DNA of 64,000 bases, taken from Echinicola vietnamensis DSM 17526. GTDB taxonomy: Bacteria > Bacteroidota > Bacteroidia > Cytophagales > Cyclobacteriaceae. Positions 20,305-30,201 of the stretch are shown in pieces. The translations under genes and the position numbers were made by a program. The stretch's first letter is position 1; the number at the start of each line of letters is the position of its first letter. The notes under the pieces are model-generated. The model ran no database searches. It saw only the letters and a list, made by a program, of their open reading frames with translations, and was not told the origin of the DNA. The stretch spans positions 5,537,501-5,601,500 of the forward strand of contig NC_019904.1 in NCBI RefSeq assembly GCF_000325705.1, read 5' to 3'.

Positions 20305-20315
20305 TTCGTACTTCT
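20305..20315 (-). repeat. Right inverted repeat flanking the decayed gene
   Basis: TTCGTACTTCT, the reverse complement of the copy at 19808-19818. Together they delimit a unit of about 510 bases that contains nothing but the pseudogene. This is compatible with a small mobile or repeat-associated cassette. Confidence 0.6.
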
Positions 20316-20333
20316 ACCTGCGTACCTCTAACT

Positions 20334-22121
20334 TTAATCCAGTTTTAGGACAGCCATAAACGCTTCCTGCGGCACCTCCACGTTTCCTACCTGCCTCATA
20401 CGCTTCTTCCCTTTTTTCTGTTTGTCCAGCAGTTTACGCTTACGTGAAATATCCCCTCCATAACATTTCGCCAAAACGTTTTTACGCATGGCTTTCACGG
20501 TTTCCCGTGCGATGATCTTCGTTCCGATAGCTGCTTGGATAGCAATCTCAAACATCTGTCTTGGCACCAGTTCTTTCAGCTTTTCACAGAGCCTCTTGCC
20601 CCATTCGTAAGCCTTGTCCCGGTGGACCACAGCCGAAAGGGCATCTACCACTTCACCGTTGAGCATGACATCCAAACGGACCATTTTGGAAGGCTTGTTT
20701 TCCCGGAGGTCATAATCAAGCGATGCATAGCCTCTGGAAATCGTCTTCAACTTATCAAAGAAATCAAATACAATCTCGGCAAGTGGCATATCAAAGGTCA
20801 ACTCCACCCGATCTGCAGTCAGGTAAACTTGATTCTTGATTTGACCCCGTTTTTCCATACAAAGCTGGATTACCGGCCCCACGTAATCGGATTTGGTAAT
20901 GATCGATGCATGGACGTACGGCTCTTCTATATGTCTGAAAAGGTTTGGATCAGGCATGTCGGATGGGGCATTGATCAATTTGATGGTATCATCGTTCATC
21001 AATGCCTTGAACTGAACGGAAGGAACCGTCGTGATCACAGTCATTCCAAATTCGCGCTCCAAGCGCTCCTGGATAATCTCCATGTGCAACATTCCTAGAA
21101 ACCCGCAACGGAACCCAAACCCTAAGGCCGCAGAAGTCTCCGGTTCCCAGACCAACGAAGCATCATTGAGCTGTAGTTTTTCCATCGATGCCCTAAGCTC
21201 TTCAAACTCCGTGGTATCCACCGGATAAATCCCTGCAAACACCATTGGTTTCACATTCTCAAAGCCTTTGATCGCCTTGGCACATGGTCGCTTGATATGG
21301 GTAATGGTATCCCCTACTTTCACCTCTTTGGCTACTTTGATCCCCGAAATCAAATACCCCACATTTCCTGCGCTTATGGTTTTTTGAGGATGCTGCACAA
21401 TGCCCAGCACACCGATTTCATCGGCATCATATTCTCTGCCGGTATTGACAAATTTAATTTTATCGCCCTTGTTAATGGTACCGTTAAACACCCGAAAGAG
21501 CACCTCCACTCCCCTAAAAGGGTTGTAAACGGAATCAAAGATCATCGCCTGCAGCGGTTCCTCTGCATTGCCTTCTGGTGCAGGAATCTTTTCTACCACG
21601 GCATTCAAGATGTCCTCAATACCGGTACCTTCTTTACCAGAGGCCAAAATAATATCTTCACGGTCACAACCGATGAGATCGATCACCTCATCCGCTACCA
21701 CCTCTGGCTCTGCTCCTGGAAGGTCAATTTTATTCAGGACGGGAATAATTTCCAGATCATGTTCCATCGCCAAATAGAGATTGGAAATGGTCTGGGCTTC
21801 CACGCCTTGGGAAGCATCCACGATCAGCAAAGCCCCTTCACAGGCAGCGATGGACCGGGAAACCTCATAGGAGAAATCCACGTGCCCGGGAGTATCGATC
21901 AGGTTCAGGGTATATTCCTCTTCCTGATAGGTATATTTCATTTGGATCGCATGAGACTTGATGGTAATTCCCCGCTCACGCTCGAGATCCATATTATCCA
22001 ACAATTGATCTTGCATCTCTCTTTCAGTCACGGTATTGGTAAACTGCAGGAGACGATCCGCCAACGTACTCTTCCCATGATCAATATGGGCGATGATACA
22101 GAAGTTTCTTATTTTTTGCAT
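20334..22121 (-). CDS. lepA: Elongation factor 4
   Basis: LepA is a ribosome-associated GTPase implicated in back-translocation and ribosome biogenesis. From the ATG at 22121 it is 595 residues, starting [19 protein letters not shown], which is the family N terminus with the G1 loop. A second in-frame ATG two codons upstream (22127) is equally possible, while the 22181 start adds foreign residues. [16 protein letters not shown] and NKIDLP are the other G motifs. The C-terminal LepA-specific domain ends with [18 protein letters not shown]. It is likely monocistronic. Confidence 0.96.
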   Translation of the reverse strand: MQKIRNFCIIAHIDHGKSTLADRLLQFTNTVTEREMQDQLLDNMDLERERGITIKSHAIQMKYTYQEEEYTLNLIDTPGHVDFSYEVSRSIAACEGALLIVDASQGVEAQTISNLYLAMEHDLEIIPVLNKIDLPGAEPEVVADEVIDLIGCDREDIILASGKEGTGIEDILNAVVEKIPAPEGNAEEPLQAMIFDSVYNPFRGVEVLFRVFNGTINKGDKIKFVNTGREYDADEIGVLGIVQHPQKTISAGNVGYLISGIKVAKEVKVGDTITHIKRPCAKAIKGFENVKPMVFAGIYPVDTTEFEELRASMEKLQLNDASLVWEPETSAALGFGFRCGFLGMLHMEIIQERLEREFGMTVITTVPSVQFKALMNDDTIKLINAPSDMPDPNLFRHIEEPYVHASIITKSDYVGPVIQLCMEKRGQIKNQVYLTADRVELTFDMPLAEIVFDFFDKLKTISRGYASLDYDLRENKPSKMVRLDVMLNGEVVDALSAVVHRDKAYEWGKRLCEKLKELVPRQMFEIAIQAAIGTKIIARETVKAMRKNVLAKCYGGDISRKRKLLDKQKKGKKRMRQVGNVEVPQEAFMAVLKLD

Positions 22122-22487
22122 ATCCATTCTGTCGGCAAAAATAGTAAATACTCTCCGCAAAACCGCGCGTTTACACACCAATAGCTGTAAGATATTCTTA
22201 TCTCATACAGTGATCGACCAAAAACCGATCTTAATTTTGAATCAATCAGAAAAGCCAGCGCTACAAATTTGTTCACACATGGCACCAAAACCTCCAAGAC
22301 GCCAAGCCCTGCTGTTAACCGCCTAATCATCATCGACCTCCAAACAAAACAGTACCTCAGAGCCTCCTTCTCCTAAAAAGCAAGCTCCAAGTTTTCTTCT
22401 ATTGATGCTGTTCTAAAAGTTCTACCCTAAAAAACCCCATGAATCAGTGCCCCGTGGCCAATCATGGTTAAAATAAGTGCATAAAAA
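22122..22487. other. Gene-free stretch between lepA and the second SusD gene
   Basis: No open frame here looks real. The left part is the lepA upstream region. The right part leads into the large hairpin at 22488-22544 that ends the second susCD operon. I saw no mobile element or RNA gene. Confidence 0.45.
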
Positions 22488-22544
22488 AAGCCTGGATCAC
22501 AAGTCACCCCGTCATGGCATTTCCATGACTTATGATCCAGCCTT
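22488..22544 (-). terminator. Long hairpin terminator after the second SusD gene
   Basis: A 19-base arm (22488-22506) pairs with 22526-22544 with two mismatches. An alternative inner stem, GTCATGG with CCATGAC (22511-22517 and 22523-22529), competes for part of it. In the minus direction the hairpin is followed by a run of seven T. It lies 30 bases after the SusD stop. Confidence 0.85.
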
Positions 22545-22573
22545 CCCCAGGACACCCCATGATGCCTTTACGC

Positions 22574-24106
22574 TTAAAACCCGGGGTTTTGATCTTCGTT
22601 GGTCAACGCACTGTTATTATCAATTTCGGACAAAGGGATCGGCAGCAGGTCATATCGGTCGGAGTACACGGGAATAGGTTCATTTTCTAGATATCCCATC
22701 CTCCTCCATCGGCGGATATCACGATTACGAATTTGTTCTCCGGCCAGCTCTACCCTCCGCTCGTGCTGAATGGCCCTGCGCATTTCTTCCTGTGTACCTG
22801 TTGGATATTGGGCTGTTGGATAGGGAGGCATGGCTACATCCGCCCGGGCGCGCACTTGATTGATATAAGGCAATGCCGACGCAGGCCCACTGGTTTCATT
22901 TTCCACCTCAGCCATCATCAGCAGTACATCTGCATAGCGTATCACCCTGAAATTGATGCCGGATTGGGTATTCTCTGCCTCTCTTTTATAGATCATTTGG
23001 TATTTTCTCCAGCTGGGCACCGACGTATTGCCTTGGACATTATCTTCCGAAAGCACACTTTCTCCGTTATTGAACGTATCTCCCAAACTGTACAAGGTAT
23101 ACCCATACCGAGGGTCATCCTTTTCCGCTCCGTTGGACTCCTGCTCAAATTCAGCAACCAATGTAGGGTTAGGAATAATGTTTCGCCACGCGGTAGGGCC
23201 ATACTCTTGTCCCCGAAAGGTCACTTCTGCAATGCCATTTCCATCGGCATTCCATCCTCCGTCGGTTCCAAAATCTTCTGAAAACTGCACCTCCCAAAGG
23301 GACTCCGCATTGTTCTCATTTTCCTCTTCAAAATTATCCAAGTAGCGATCCACTAGCCGATATTCACCCGAATCAATAATGGCCTGTAAAAGGGGCTTGG
23401 CTGCCGCAAAATCTCCTCGGAACAAATGTAACTTCGCCAGCACGGCCTGAGCAGCCCCAATGGACGCCCTGCCCACATCCGCACCGGAATAGGTACTTTT
23501 AGGCGGCAGAAGACCAATGGCAGCGGTCAAGTCATCGATTACCTGCTGGTAAGAATCTTCCTGACTGGCCCTGGGAGCTCCATCAGGACCTGTAGCAGAA
23601 ACCGTCATCAAGGGCACTCCTCCCCACAGCGTACTCAATTCATAATATGCCAGACCACGGAGGAAATACGCTTCGCCGAGCACCCTGTCACGGAGGTTTT
23701 CGGAGATGTCCTCTTGTGGCTGATCCACATTCGCAATGACCAGATTGGCCCGCTGGATGACCCGGTACCAGCCCCTCCAATTGGCCAACACCAAGGAATT
23801 GGAACCGTCAAATACATGATTCAATACCCGGGCCCGGTGTGCCTCTAATTGGGCTCCTCCTGAAGCCACATCATCCGACAGTAAGTCCTGGATAAAGAAG
23901 TACTCACGATTGTAAAGATCATTGGCCTGCAAGGCTGCATAGGCTGCATTGACGGCCGCCACATATTGCGGCCCCGTCTTATAAAACGTCTCGGTAGAAA
24001 GCTCATTAGGATTGACCGGGTTTAGCTTCTCCTCGTTACAGGACTGTGCCCAAGCCATCAGTAAAACAATTAGGATATATGGTTTAAGTCTCATGGTGCT
24101 TTTCAA
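22574..24106 (-). CDS. SusD/RagB-family outer-membrane lipoprotein
   Basis: A 510-residue SusD-like lipoprotein with lipobox Cys23 (MAWAQSC). The family features are clear: LSTETFYKTGPQYVAAVNAAYAALQ at the start, FLRGLAYYELSTLWGGVPLM in the TPR part, and VIRYADVLLMMAEVENE with EQIRNRDIRRW near the end. It begins 11 bases after the SusC stop, forming one operon. It is clearly different from the SusD at 11012. Again no degradative enzyme or sensor is adjacent, so its ligand is unknown. Confidence 0.94.
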   Translation of the reverse strand: MKSTMRLKPYILIVLLMAWAQSCNEEKLNPVNPNELSTETFYKTGPQYVAAVNAAYAALQANDLYNREYFFIQDLLSDDVASGGAQLEAHRARVLNHVFDGSNSLVLANWRGWYRVIQRANLVIANVDQPQEDISENLRDRVLGEAYFLRGLAYYELSTLWGGVPLMTVSATGPDGAPRASQEDSYQQVIDDLTAAIGLLPPKSTYSGADVGRASIGAAQAVLAKLHLFRGDFAAAKPLLQAIIDSGEYRLVDRYLDNFEEENENNAESLWEVQFSEDFGTDGGWNADGNGIAEVTFRGQEYGPTAWRNIIPNPTLVAEFEQESNGAEKDDPRYGYTLYSLGDTFNNGESVLSEDNVQGNTSVPSWRKYQMIYKREAENTQSGINFRVIRYADVLLMMAEVENETSGPASALPYINQVRARADVAMPPYPTAQYPTGTQEEMRRAIQHERRVELAGEQIRNRDIRRWRRMGYLENEPIPVYSDRYDLLPIPLSEIDNNSALTNEDQNPGF

Positions 24107-24117
24107 TTATTAGATGA

Positions 24118-27100
24118 TCAGAAAGTTAGCTGGATTCCTCCGAGAAATGTCCTGGCAGCAGGAAACTGCCCAAAATCTATCCCCATCCCTAAGGACTGGT
24201 CGATTTCAGTTCGCACAGCAATCTCTGGATCATATCCAGAATAATCCGTAATCGTAAAAAGGTTTTGTGCCGAAACATAAATCCGCAAATTGGATATACT
24301 GTTTTTTGCTATGGACTGTAAAAAAGCATCTGGAACCGTATAGCCCAAAGACAGGTTTTTTAAACGGGCATAGGAACCGTCTTCCACCCACCGCGAACTT
24401 GCCCGGGCATTGCCATTCGGATCTCCCGAAACCGCCCTAGGCACATCTGTCTGTGTATTGTTTGGGGTCCACCTGTCCAATACCACCGTGCTGGCATTGA
24501 ACAGCCTGCTCATCCCTTCGGTATGGAACCGGATATTGCTGTATATCTCATTTCCCTGCACCCCTTGGAGAAAAAGAGATAGATCAAAATTCTTGAAATT
24601 GGCATTAAAATTTAGGCCATAGGTAAAATCCGGCATATAGTGCCCCAGATTGGTTCGGTCATCTGCACCAATGACCCCGTCGCCGTTGATATCCTTGAAC
24701 TTGATATCCCCTGCTTGGGCATTGGGCTGTTGGCTGGTATCCTCGCCGGTTTGGAAAATCCCTTCCACTTCCCATCCGTAAAAATAAGCGATAGGCTTAC
24801 CTTCTTCCGTATAGGTCATGGGATCCCCTTGGAAAGCCGGGCCAAAAATTGAATTTCCCGATCCAAGGGATATCAATTCATTATTGACAAAGCCAATATT
24901 ACCATTGACGCCAAACTGGAAACTCCCGGTCTTCTTTTGATAGCCCGCGGTAAACTCCATTCCACGATTTCTAACCGTCCCCACATTGGCCACCGGCGCT
25001 ACATCAAACCCTAAAGAAGGCGGCACGGGCACTCCCAGGATCATGTCCTCTGTCTTGTTGTCAAACCATTCCGCAGTAAAGGTGATCTGATCATTCAAAA
25101 TCCCCAGATCCAACCCGATATTCTTCATAATGGTCGTTTCCCACTTCAGGTCTTCATTTGCCAAGGCATTGATCGTGCTGCCTCCCGCGAGGGTTCCGTT
25201 GAAGTTGTAGAACATATTGGAATTGATGGTCGCTTGATATACATAATCACCTATCCGGTCATTTCCGGTCTCTCCATAGCTCGCCCTCAACTTCAAATCA
25301 CTGATGGCTCCGGCGCTTTGCATAAACCCTTCCTCACTGATTCGCCAACCGGCAGATACAGAAGGGAAAATCCCCCATTTGTTATCTGGTCCGAATCGTG
25401 ATCCCCCATCCCGGCGGATGCTTGCACTCAGCAGGTACCGCTGTTTATAATCATAATTGACACGACCAACATAGGAAATCAGCCCATACTCGGTTTTCTC
25501 ACTTGTCGTGACCTGGTTTTGGACCCCTTGTAGCTCCCTGACATCATTGGTCAGTTCATTTTGGCCCGATCCCGTAAGGGATGATGAAATGAACGTCTGC
25601 TTTTCTATCACACCCAGCAAGTCCAAATGGTGTCCTCCGAAATCTTTGTTATAGGAAAACTGATTGCTAAAAAGTGGGGATACGTAAGAATTTCGGGTTT
25701 GGCTGATGGCGGCAAATACCTGAAACATAAAATCGCCCGCATTGAACATGGGCGTATATTCATTTCGCTGCCCTGTGGTAATGTCAAGGCCCGTCATAAA
25801 TTTATAATGAAAGCCCTCCAGTATTTTCACATCAATATAGGCAGAGCCCAAGATCTTAAAATCCTGGTACCGGTCCTGTTTGAGCGCTGCGTTCAGCACT
25901 GGGTTTTCCGGATCCGAACCATCCTCGGTATCCGTAGCCCTAAAACCTCCCTGTCTGCTGGGATCCCTGACAGGAATATAAGGAACCATCTTGACCATAT
26001 GCTCCATCTGGCTTCGTCCTCCGCTGAATGGCTCGTCATTTCGATTGGTATAAGACACGGTAAGGGTTTGCCCTACAGACACCCTATCGCCAAGATCAAA
26101 CTGAGTATTCGCCCGGAAGGAAACCCGCTCGAAGTCTACCCCTTTCATAATCCCATCTTGGGCAAAATACCCCATGGAAATATTGTATAGACTGCTCTCC
26201 CCTCCACCGGAAACACTGACGTTATAATCCTGGATCGGGGCAGATTGGAACATCTCATCCTGCCAATCGGTACGGACATTGGCAAATTCACCCAAATCAT
26301 TAAAACGTTGTGGGATATCATCCCCTGAATTGGTCAAAAGTTCACGTCCGAAATCAAGGTATTGGTCTACATTTAGCAAATCCAAGGTCTTCCAGGCATT
26401 TTGGACGCCATAATAAGCGTCCAAGGAGACTTTCGGTTTGCCCTTGTTACCTTTCTTAGTGGTTACCAAGACTACACCATTGGCGGCACGGGATCCGTAA
26501 ATGGCAGCCGTAGAGGCGTCCTTTAACACTTCAATCGACTCGATATCAGCAGGATTGATCTGATTCAACCCACTTGCCGGCATCCCATCGATAACATATA
26601 ACGGGTCATTATTACCAACGGTGCCTATTCCCCGAATTCGCACCACCGGATCAGCTCCCGGGGCACCGGCATTGGTTACGGACACGTTAGCTGCCCTTCC
26701 CTGCATGGCCGAAGCCAAATTTGGAACCGGCAATTCCCTGATCTCTTCGGCGCTCACCGAGGATATCGCTCCGGTAACTTTTGCCCGCTCCTGCGAACCA
26801 TATCCCACTACAACGACTTCATTTAATGCAGAAAGATTCTCCTCAAGAACCACATTAATAGTGGTCTGATTACCTACTTTCATCTCATGGCTAGCATAAC
26901 CAATAAAAGAAAAAACGAGAAGGGATTCCCGAGAAGGCACTTCAATACTAAACTCGCCGTCAAGATTGGTAATGGATCCTTGGGTGGTACCTCTTACAGA
27001 GACATTTGCACCTGGCAAAGGCTCTCCAGTTGGGGCTCTTACTGTTCCTGTAATGATCAGGTCTTGGGCGGAAACGTTTCCGGAAAAACAGCCAATAAAA

Positions 27101-27174
27101 ATAATTAAGGTGGCCAGCTTCCAAATTCCCTTTTGGTAGCGCACCGGTTTTCTTGGGTTGATAGATAGGGTCAT
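24118..27174 (-). CDS. SusC/RagA-family TonB-dependent outer-membrane transporter
   Basis: A 1018-residue TonB-linked importer, partner of the adjacent SusD. The start at 27174 gives an N terminus with a basic stretch, a hydrophobic segment (ATLIIFIGCFSGNVSA) and cleavage before QDLIITGTV. A carboxypeptidase-regulatory-like domain follows (about 38-115), then NEVVVVGYGSQ and a plug with PVVRIRGIGTVG, PLYVIDGMP and YGSRAANGVVLVTT. The C-terminal barrel ends in GGIQLTF. An EF-hand-like DINGDGVIGADDRT loop late in the barrel is frequent in SusC proteins. The substrate cannot be read from the context. Confidence 0.95.
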   Translation of the reverse strand: MTLSINPRKPVRYQKGIWKLATLIIFIGCFSGNVSAQDLIITGTVRAPTGEPLPGANVSVRGTTQGSITNLDGEFSIEVPSRESLLVFSFIGYASHEMKVGNQTTINVVLEENLSALNEVVVVGYGSQERAKVTGAISSVSAEEIRELPVPNLASAMQGRAANVSVTNAGAPGADPVVRIRGIGTVGNNDPLYVIDGMPASGLNQINPADIESIEVLKDASTAAIYGSRAANGVVLVTTKKGNKGKPKVSLDAYYGVQNAWKTLDLLNVDQYLDFGRELLTNSGDDIPQRFNDLGEFANVRTDWQDEMFQSAPIQDYNVSVSGGGESSLYNISMGYFAQDGIMKGVDFERVSFRANTQFDLGDRVSVGQTLTVSYTNRNDEPFSGGRSQMEHMVKMVPYIPVRDPSRQGGFRATDTEDGSDPENPVLNAALKQDRYQDFKILGSAYIDVKILEGFHYKFMTGLDITTGQRNEYTPMFNAGDFMFQVFAAISQTRNSYVSPLFSNQFSYNKDFGGHHLDLLGVIEKQTFISSSLTGSGQNELTNDVRELQGVQNQVTTSEKTEYGLISYVGRVNYDYKQRYLLSASIRRDGGSRFGPDNKWGIFPSVSAGWRISEEGFMQSAGAISDLKLRASYGETGNDRIGDYVYQATINSNMFYNFNGTLAGGSTINALANEDLKWETTIMKNIGLDLGILNDQITFTAEWFDNKTEDMILGVPVPPSLGFDVAPVANVGTVRNRGMEFTAGYQKKTGSFQFGVNGNIGFVNNELISLGSGNSIFGPAFQGDPMTYTEEGKPIAYFYGWEVEGIFQTGEDTSQQPNAQAGDIKFKDINGDGVIGADDRTNLGHYMPDFTYGLNFNANFKNFDLSLFLQGVQGNEIYSNIRFHTEGMSRLFNASTVVLDRWTPNNTQTDVPRAVSGDPNGNARASSRWVEDGSYARLKNLSLGYTVPDAFLQSIAKNSISNLRIYVSAQNLFTITDYSGYDPEIAVRTEIDQSLGMGIDFGQFPAARTFLGGIQLTF

Positions 27175-27633
27175 ACGGTGTGGTTAATTAGGGGTTGATT
27201 CTTTTTCTAAACAAGAATCATTTTAATACTATTATACCCTAAATTACACGTAATCAGACAAATATCAAATTATAAAAACATTAATATTATAATTCATATC
27301 ATAATTGGATTTATGAAATCGATACCATACTATATTTATTACTATTTTTTGGAATAAAATTTACAAAAACAACATGTAACATCCTTATGAAATTTTTATA
27401 ACCCACTCACAAAACCATTTAAACTCAAAACAAACCTCTTATAACACCTTTAAAGCATGTTCCACAGAGCATAATTACAACCGATTTCTATAAGTCCCAT
27501 TATATTGTTAAAAGTCCTCCCAAGCACTGGGGGACAAAACCATCCTCTTGCCTCTCTCGTCCAATCATCGCCATGTCCATGGAAAATCATCACAGCATTG
27601 TTATCTTTGCACCCTTACCACAAAGACCTTCTC
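27175..27633. promoter_or_regulatory. Divergent upstream region, second SusC and DUF4924 genes
   Basis: A 459-base gap between divergent genes. The left two-thirds is very AT-rich and should carry the susC promoter. The right part is G+C-richer and holds a -7 box, TATCTTTG at 27602-27609, about 25 bases before the plus-strand ATG. No open frame is believable. Confidence 0.5.
27602..27609 (+). promoter_or_regulatory. -7 box before the DUF4924 gene
   Basis: TATCTTTG fits TAnnTTTG exactly and lies 24 bases ahead of the chosen ATG at 27634. It supports that start over the longer frame beginning at 27505. No TTG is visible at the expected -33 distance. Confidence 0.5.
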
Positions 27634-28176
27634 ATGAAAAAATTGGCCGCAAAGAAAAAGCAGCAAAACATAGGCGAATACATTGTGTACATGTACCAAA
27701 TGGAAGACCTGCTCCGTTCCTACCAATTCAACATGGACGAAGTAAGTCAGTATGTGGTTTCCCACTATCCAGTGACACCGGATGAAAAAAAAGAAATCAC
27801 CGGATGGTTTGAAACGTTATCAAAGGATATGCAGGAAGAGGGCATTCAGGAAACAGGACACCTGAAAGCCACCCAACAGGAAGTCCAAAAACTGGCAGAA
27901 ATCCACTGGGAATTGTTAAAGACTGACAAAGACTATTTTTCCATATACAATGAAGCGAAGCCTCACGTAATTGCCTCCATCATGGCAGCAGAAGGCCAGG
28001 ACATTGGACACGAGATCCAAATTTGCATCAATGGTGTATACGGGCTCTTATTGTGCCGCCTGACCGGTAAAAAACTCACCTCGGAACAAGAAAAAGCTGC
28101 GCAAGCATTTGGAAAGGTATTGAGCTACCTCAACCTTGTTTATATGGACCGTAATAGACAAGTGCCACAAGGATAA
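27634..28176 (+). CDS. DUF4924-family protein
   Basis: A 180-residue cytoplasmic protein of a family found in Bacteroidota, known as DUF4924 (recognised from IGEYIVYMYQMEDLLRSYQF near the N terminus). The function is unknown. It is mostly helical, has no signal peptide or membrane segment, and no catalytic motif is obvious. I chose the ATG at 27634 because the family begins shortly before the conserved motif, and because a -7 box sits just upstream. The earlier start at 27505 would add 43 residues of non-conserved sequence. It converges on the helicase gene, with a shared hairpin at 28180-28200. Confidence 0.8.
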   Translation: MKKLAAKKKQQNIGEYIVYMYQMEDLLRSYQFNMDEVSQYVVSHYPVTPDEKKEITGWFETLSKDMQEEGIQETGHLKATQQEVQKLAEIHWELLKTDKDYFSIYNEAKPHVIASIMAAEGQDIGHEIQICINGVYGLLLCRLTGKKLTSEQEKAAQAFGKVLSYLNLVYMDRNRQVPQG

Positions 28177-28179
28177 ATC

Positions 28180-28200
28180 TAGCGCATTTCACCTGCGCTA
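28180..28200. terminator. Shared hairpin between converging genes
   Basis: TAGCGCA (28180-28186) pairs with TGCGCTA (28194-28200). The right arm overlaps the stop codon of the minus-strand helicase gene. It is short and lacks T runs, so it is a weak bidirectional terminator at best. Confidence 0.45.
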
Positions 28201-30132
28201 AAACTCCATATACTCGTAGATACTGCTGTAAAGCCCGTTATCATTGACAAAATCCAAAAATTTTTGGTAAAATGGATGGGTGCTCAAGGTGCCACTGTCC
28301 CCGACGACCATTAATTTCCGCTTGGCTCGCGTGAGGGCTACGTTCATGCGTCTGGTATCGGCCAAAAACCCGATTTCCCCTTCGTCATTTGACCGCACCA
28401 TGCTGATCAGGACCACATCCCTCTCTTGCCCTTGGAAACCGTCGATCGTGCCAATGGTGACATGATCCGACAACTGCCTCAAGTTTTCATACTCGCTTCC
28501 TTCTTCCATCAGCTCTGCCAATTTCTTGACTTGGGCCTTATAGGGCGAAATAACCCCAATGGTAAAAGCCTTTTCCTTAAAAGTTGACACCCCAATTTTT
28601 TCCACCAGCTTCTCCAACATCCCCAGCCCAAAGCGTGCCTCATCTGTATTCAGCTTACTCAACGAATCCTTTTCCAGGTGTTCACCAAAGCCGCTACCTG
28701 CCGTATCGATATACGCCATCACCCTTTCGTCATGGCCCAGAAAATGTTCATCGGTCAAAGCGGCCGCTTCCAATTGTCCGTGGTAAAAATACTCACTTGA
28801 AAACCGCATGATAAGTTCCGGCATCCGGTACTGGACCCTGAGCATACGACTGGCTTCTGGTTGCCGCTGAATCACTTTTTCAAAAAGGGTTTCACTGAGA
28901 CCGTCCTTCGCCGCCTCATAGGACTTGATGGTCGGGGGAAGCTGGCAGTGATCCCCAGCCATCACTATTTTTTGGGCTTTTAATACCGGAATCCATGTGG
29001 CAGGCTCAAGTCCTTGTGCAGCCTCATCGATAAATACCACCGGAAACGCCATCCCTTTCAGCACGGGGTGATTGGCCCCGACGAGCGTGGTGGCGATGAC
29101 TTGGTTTTGTTGGAATACATCGTAAAGAATATAGTCCTCCAAATGCCTGGCAGCCTCTTTTACCTTGGAAGCCTCTGCAAACAACTGCTTCCGCTGCTGC
29201 CGCTCTGCAGCACCAAAATTCCGCTTATATTTCCTTCCCAGTTTACGGTATTCCTCTGCTGCCTTGCGCAATTTCTTCAAATCCCTAAAACTACTGTGCT
29301 GGGCTATTTTGGCATCCAGCGTCTGCTCCAACAATTCGTCGTCCACCCTTGCCGGATGCCCAATGCGCAATGTGGAAAGGCCTATGGCAAGGAGTTTTTC
29401 GACCAGCAGGTCCACTGCAGCATTGCTGGGGGCACACACCAACACTTGTCGATGTGACCGTAAGGTTTCCTCGATGGCCTGCACCATGGTCGTGGTCTTG
29501 CCTGTCCCGGGAGGGCCGTGCACCAAGGCCACCTCTTGGGCTGCCAACACCATTTCCACCGCCTCCACTTGGCTGTGGTTTAGATGAGGCGCCTCCACTG
29601 ACTTGGGCAATCCTCTAACAAAAGAAGCCTTTTCCTGCCCTAAAAGGACATTTCTCAACTGCCCCAATCGGCCTTCGCCCGCCTTGATCACCTGCTGTAC
29701 GGCATACTCCATCTCTCGGTAACTGGCTTCATCAAAATGCAGGTCAACACCAAGTTTGCCGTCATGGAGCCAATCCGGCCATTCATGGCCCATCAAGGTA
29801 ACCACCATGGTGTTTTTCTTCACCATATTCACCACACCATTGGTGCGCAAGGGAGCACCATCAGAAAAATTAGAGAACAAGGAAACGGTTTTTCCTGATT
29901 GGAAGCCATGCGAAAGCCGGGTGTCTGCTCTTTCCACCTCCACAATCAACCGGTCTCCCAGCCCTACCTTCGTCTTCACCAGCTGCACGGGATACCAGCA
30001 GATCCCTTCCTTCTGCTTATCGGCGACCGAAGCACTGAGGGTTTTGGCCCGGTATTGCTCCAGGTCTTCTTTCCACTCTTTCTTTAAAAGTTGTAAAGTT
30101 ATTTTTAATTCTTCCTGTATTCTCGACATCAA
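28198..30132 (-). CDS. Superfamily 1 DNA/RNA helicase, UPF1/IGHMBP2-like
   Basis: A 644-residue SF1B-type helicase. After an N-terminal beta-barrel region (about 45-130) it carries Walker A GPPGTGKT (206-213), the CAPSNAAVDLL motif Ia, the DEAAQ Walker B variant and motif III as GDHCQLPPT. The later motifs are VQYRMPELIMRFSSEYFY (IV), TIDGFQGQERDVVLISMVRS (V) and NVALTRAKRKLMVVGD (VI), so it should be active. The family is common in Bacteroidota, and its cellular role is not established. It is divergent from the AcpH-like gene; a TAGTTTTG -7-like box lies at 30150-30157 on the minus strand, with no matching -33. Confidence 0.93.
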   Translation of the reverse strand: MMSRIQEELKITLQLLKKEWKEDLEQYRAKTLSASVADKQKEGICWYPVQLVKTKVGLGDRLIVEVERADTRLSHGFQSGKTVSLFSNFSDGAPLRTNGVVNMVKKNTMVVTLMGHEWPDWLHDGKLGVDLHFDEASYREMEYAVQQVIKAGEGRLGQLRNVLLGQEKASFVRGLPKSVEAPHLNHSQVEAVEMVLAAQEVALVHGPPGTGKTTTMVQAIEETLRSHRQVLVCAPSNAAVDLLVEKLLAIGLSTLRIGHPARVDDELLEQTLDAKIAQHSSFRDLKKLRKAAEEYRKLGRKYKRNFGAAERQQRKQLFAEASKVKEAARHLEDYILYDVFQQNQVIATTLVGANHPVLKGMAFPVVFIDEAAQGLEPATWIPVLKAQKIVMAGDHCQLPPTIKSYEAAKDGLSETLFEKVIQRQPEASRMLRVQYRMPELIMRFSSEYFYHGQLEAAALTDEHFLGHDERVMAYIDTAGSGFGEHLEKDSLSKLNTDEARFGLGMLEKLVEKIGVSTFKEKAFTIGVISPYKAQVKKLAELMEEGSEYENLRQLSDHVTIGTIDGFQGQERDVVLISMVRSNDEGEIGFLADTRRMNVALTRAKRKLMVVGDSGTLSTHPFYQKFLDFVNDNGLYSSIYEYMEF

Positions 30133-30201
30133 TGGTTATTTTTAATATTCAAAACTAATGTAATTAAACCGAGTTTTCAGGCATCTAAACGTTTTTCAAC
30201 A

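Noticed and set aside
20334..22181. Longer lepA start at 22181
   Set aside because: The extra N-terminal residues do not resemble the family; the ATG at 22121 (or 22127) matches the conserved start.
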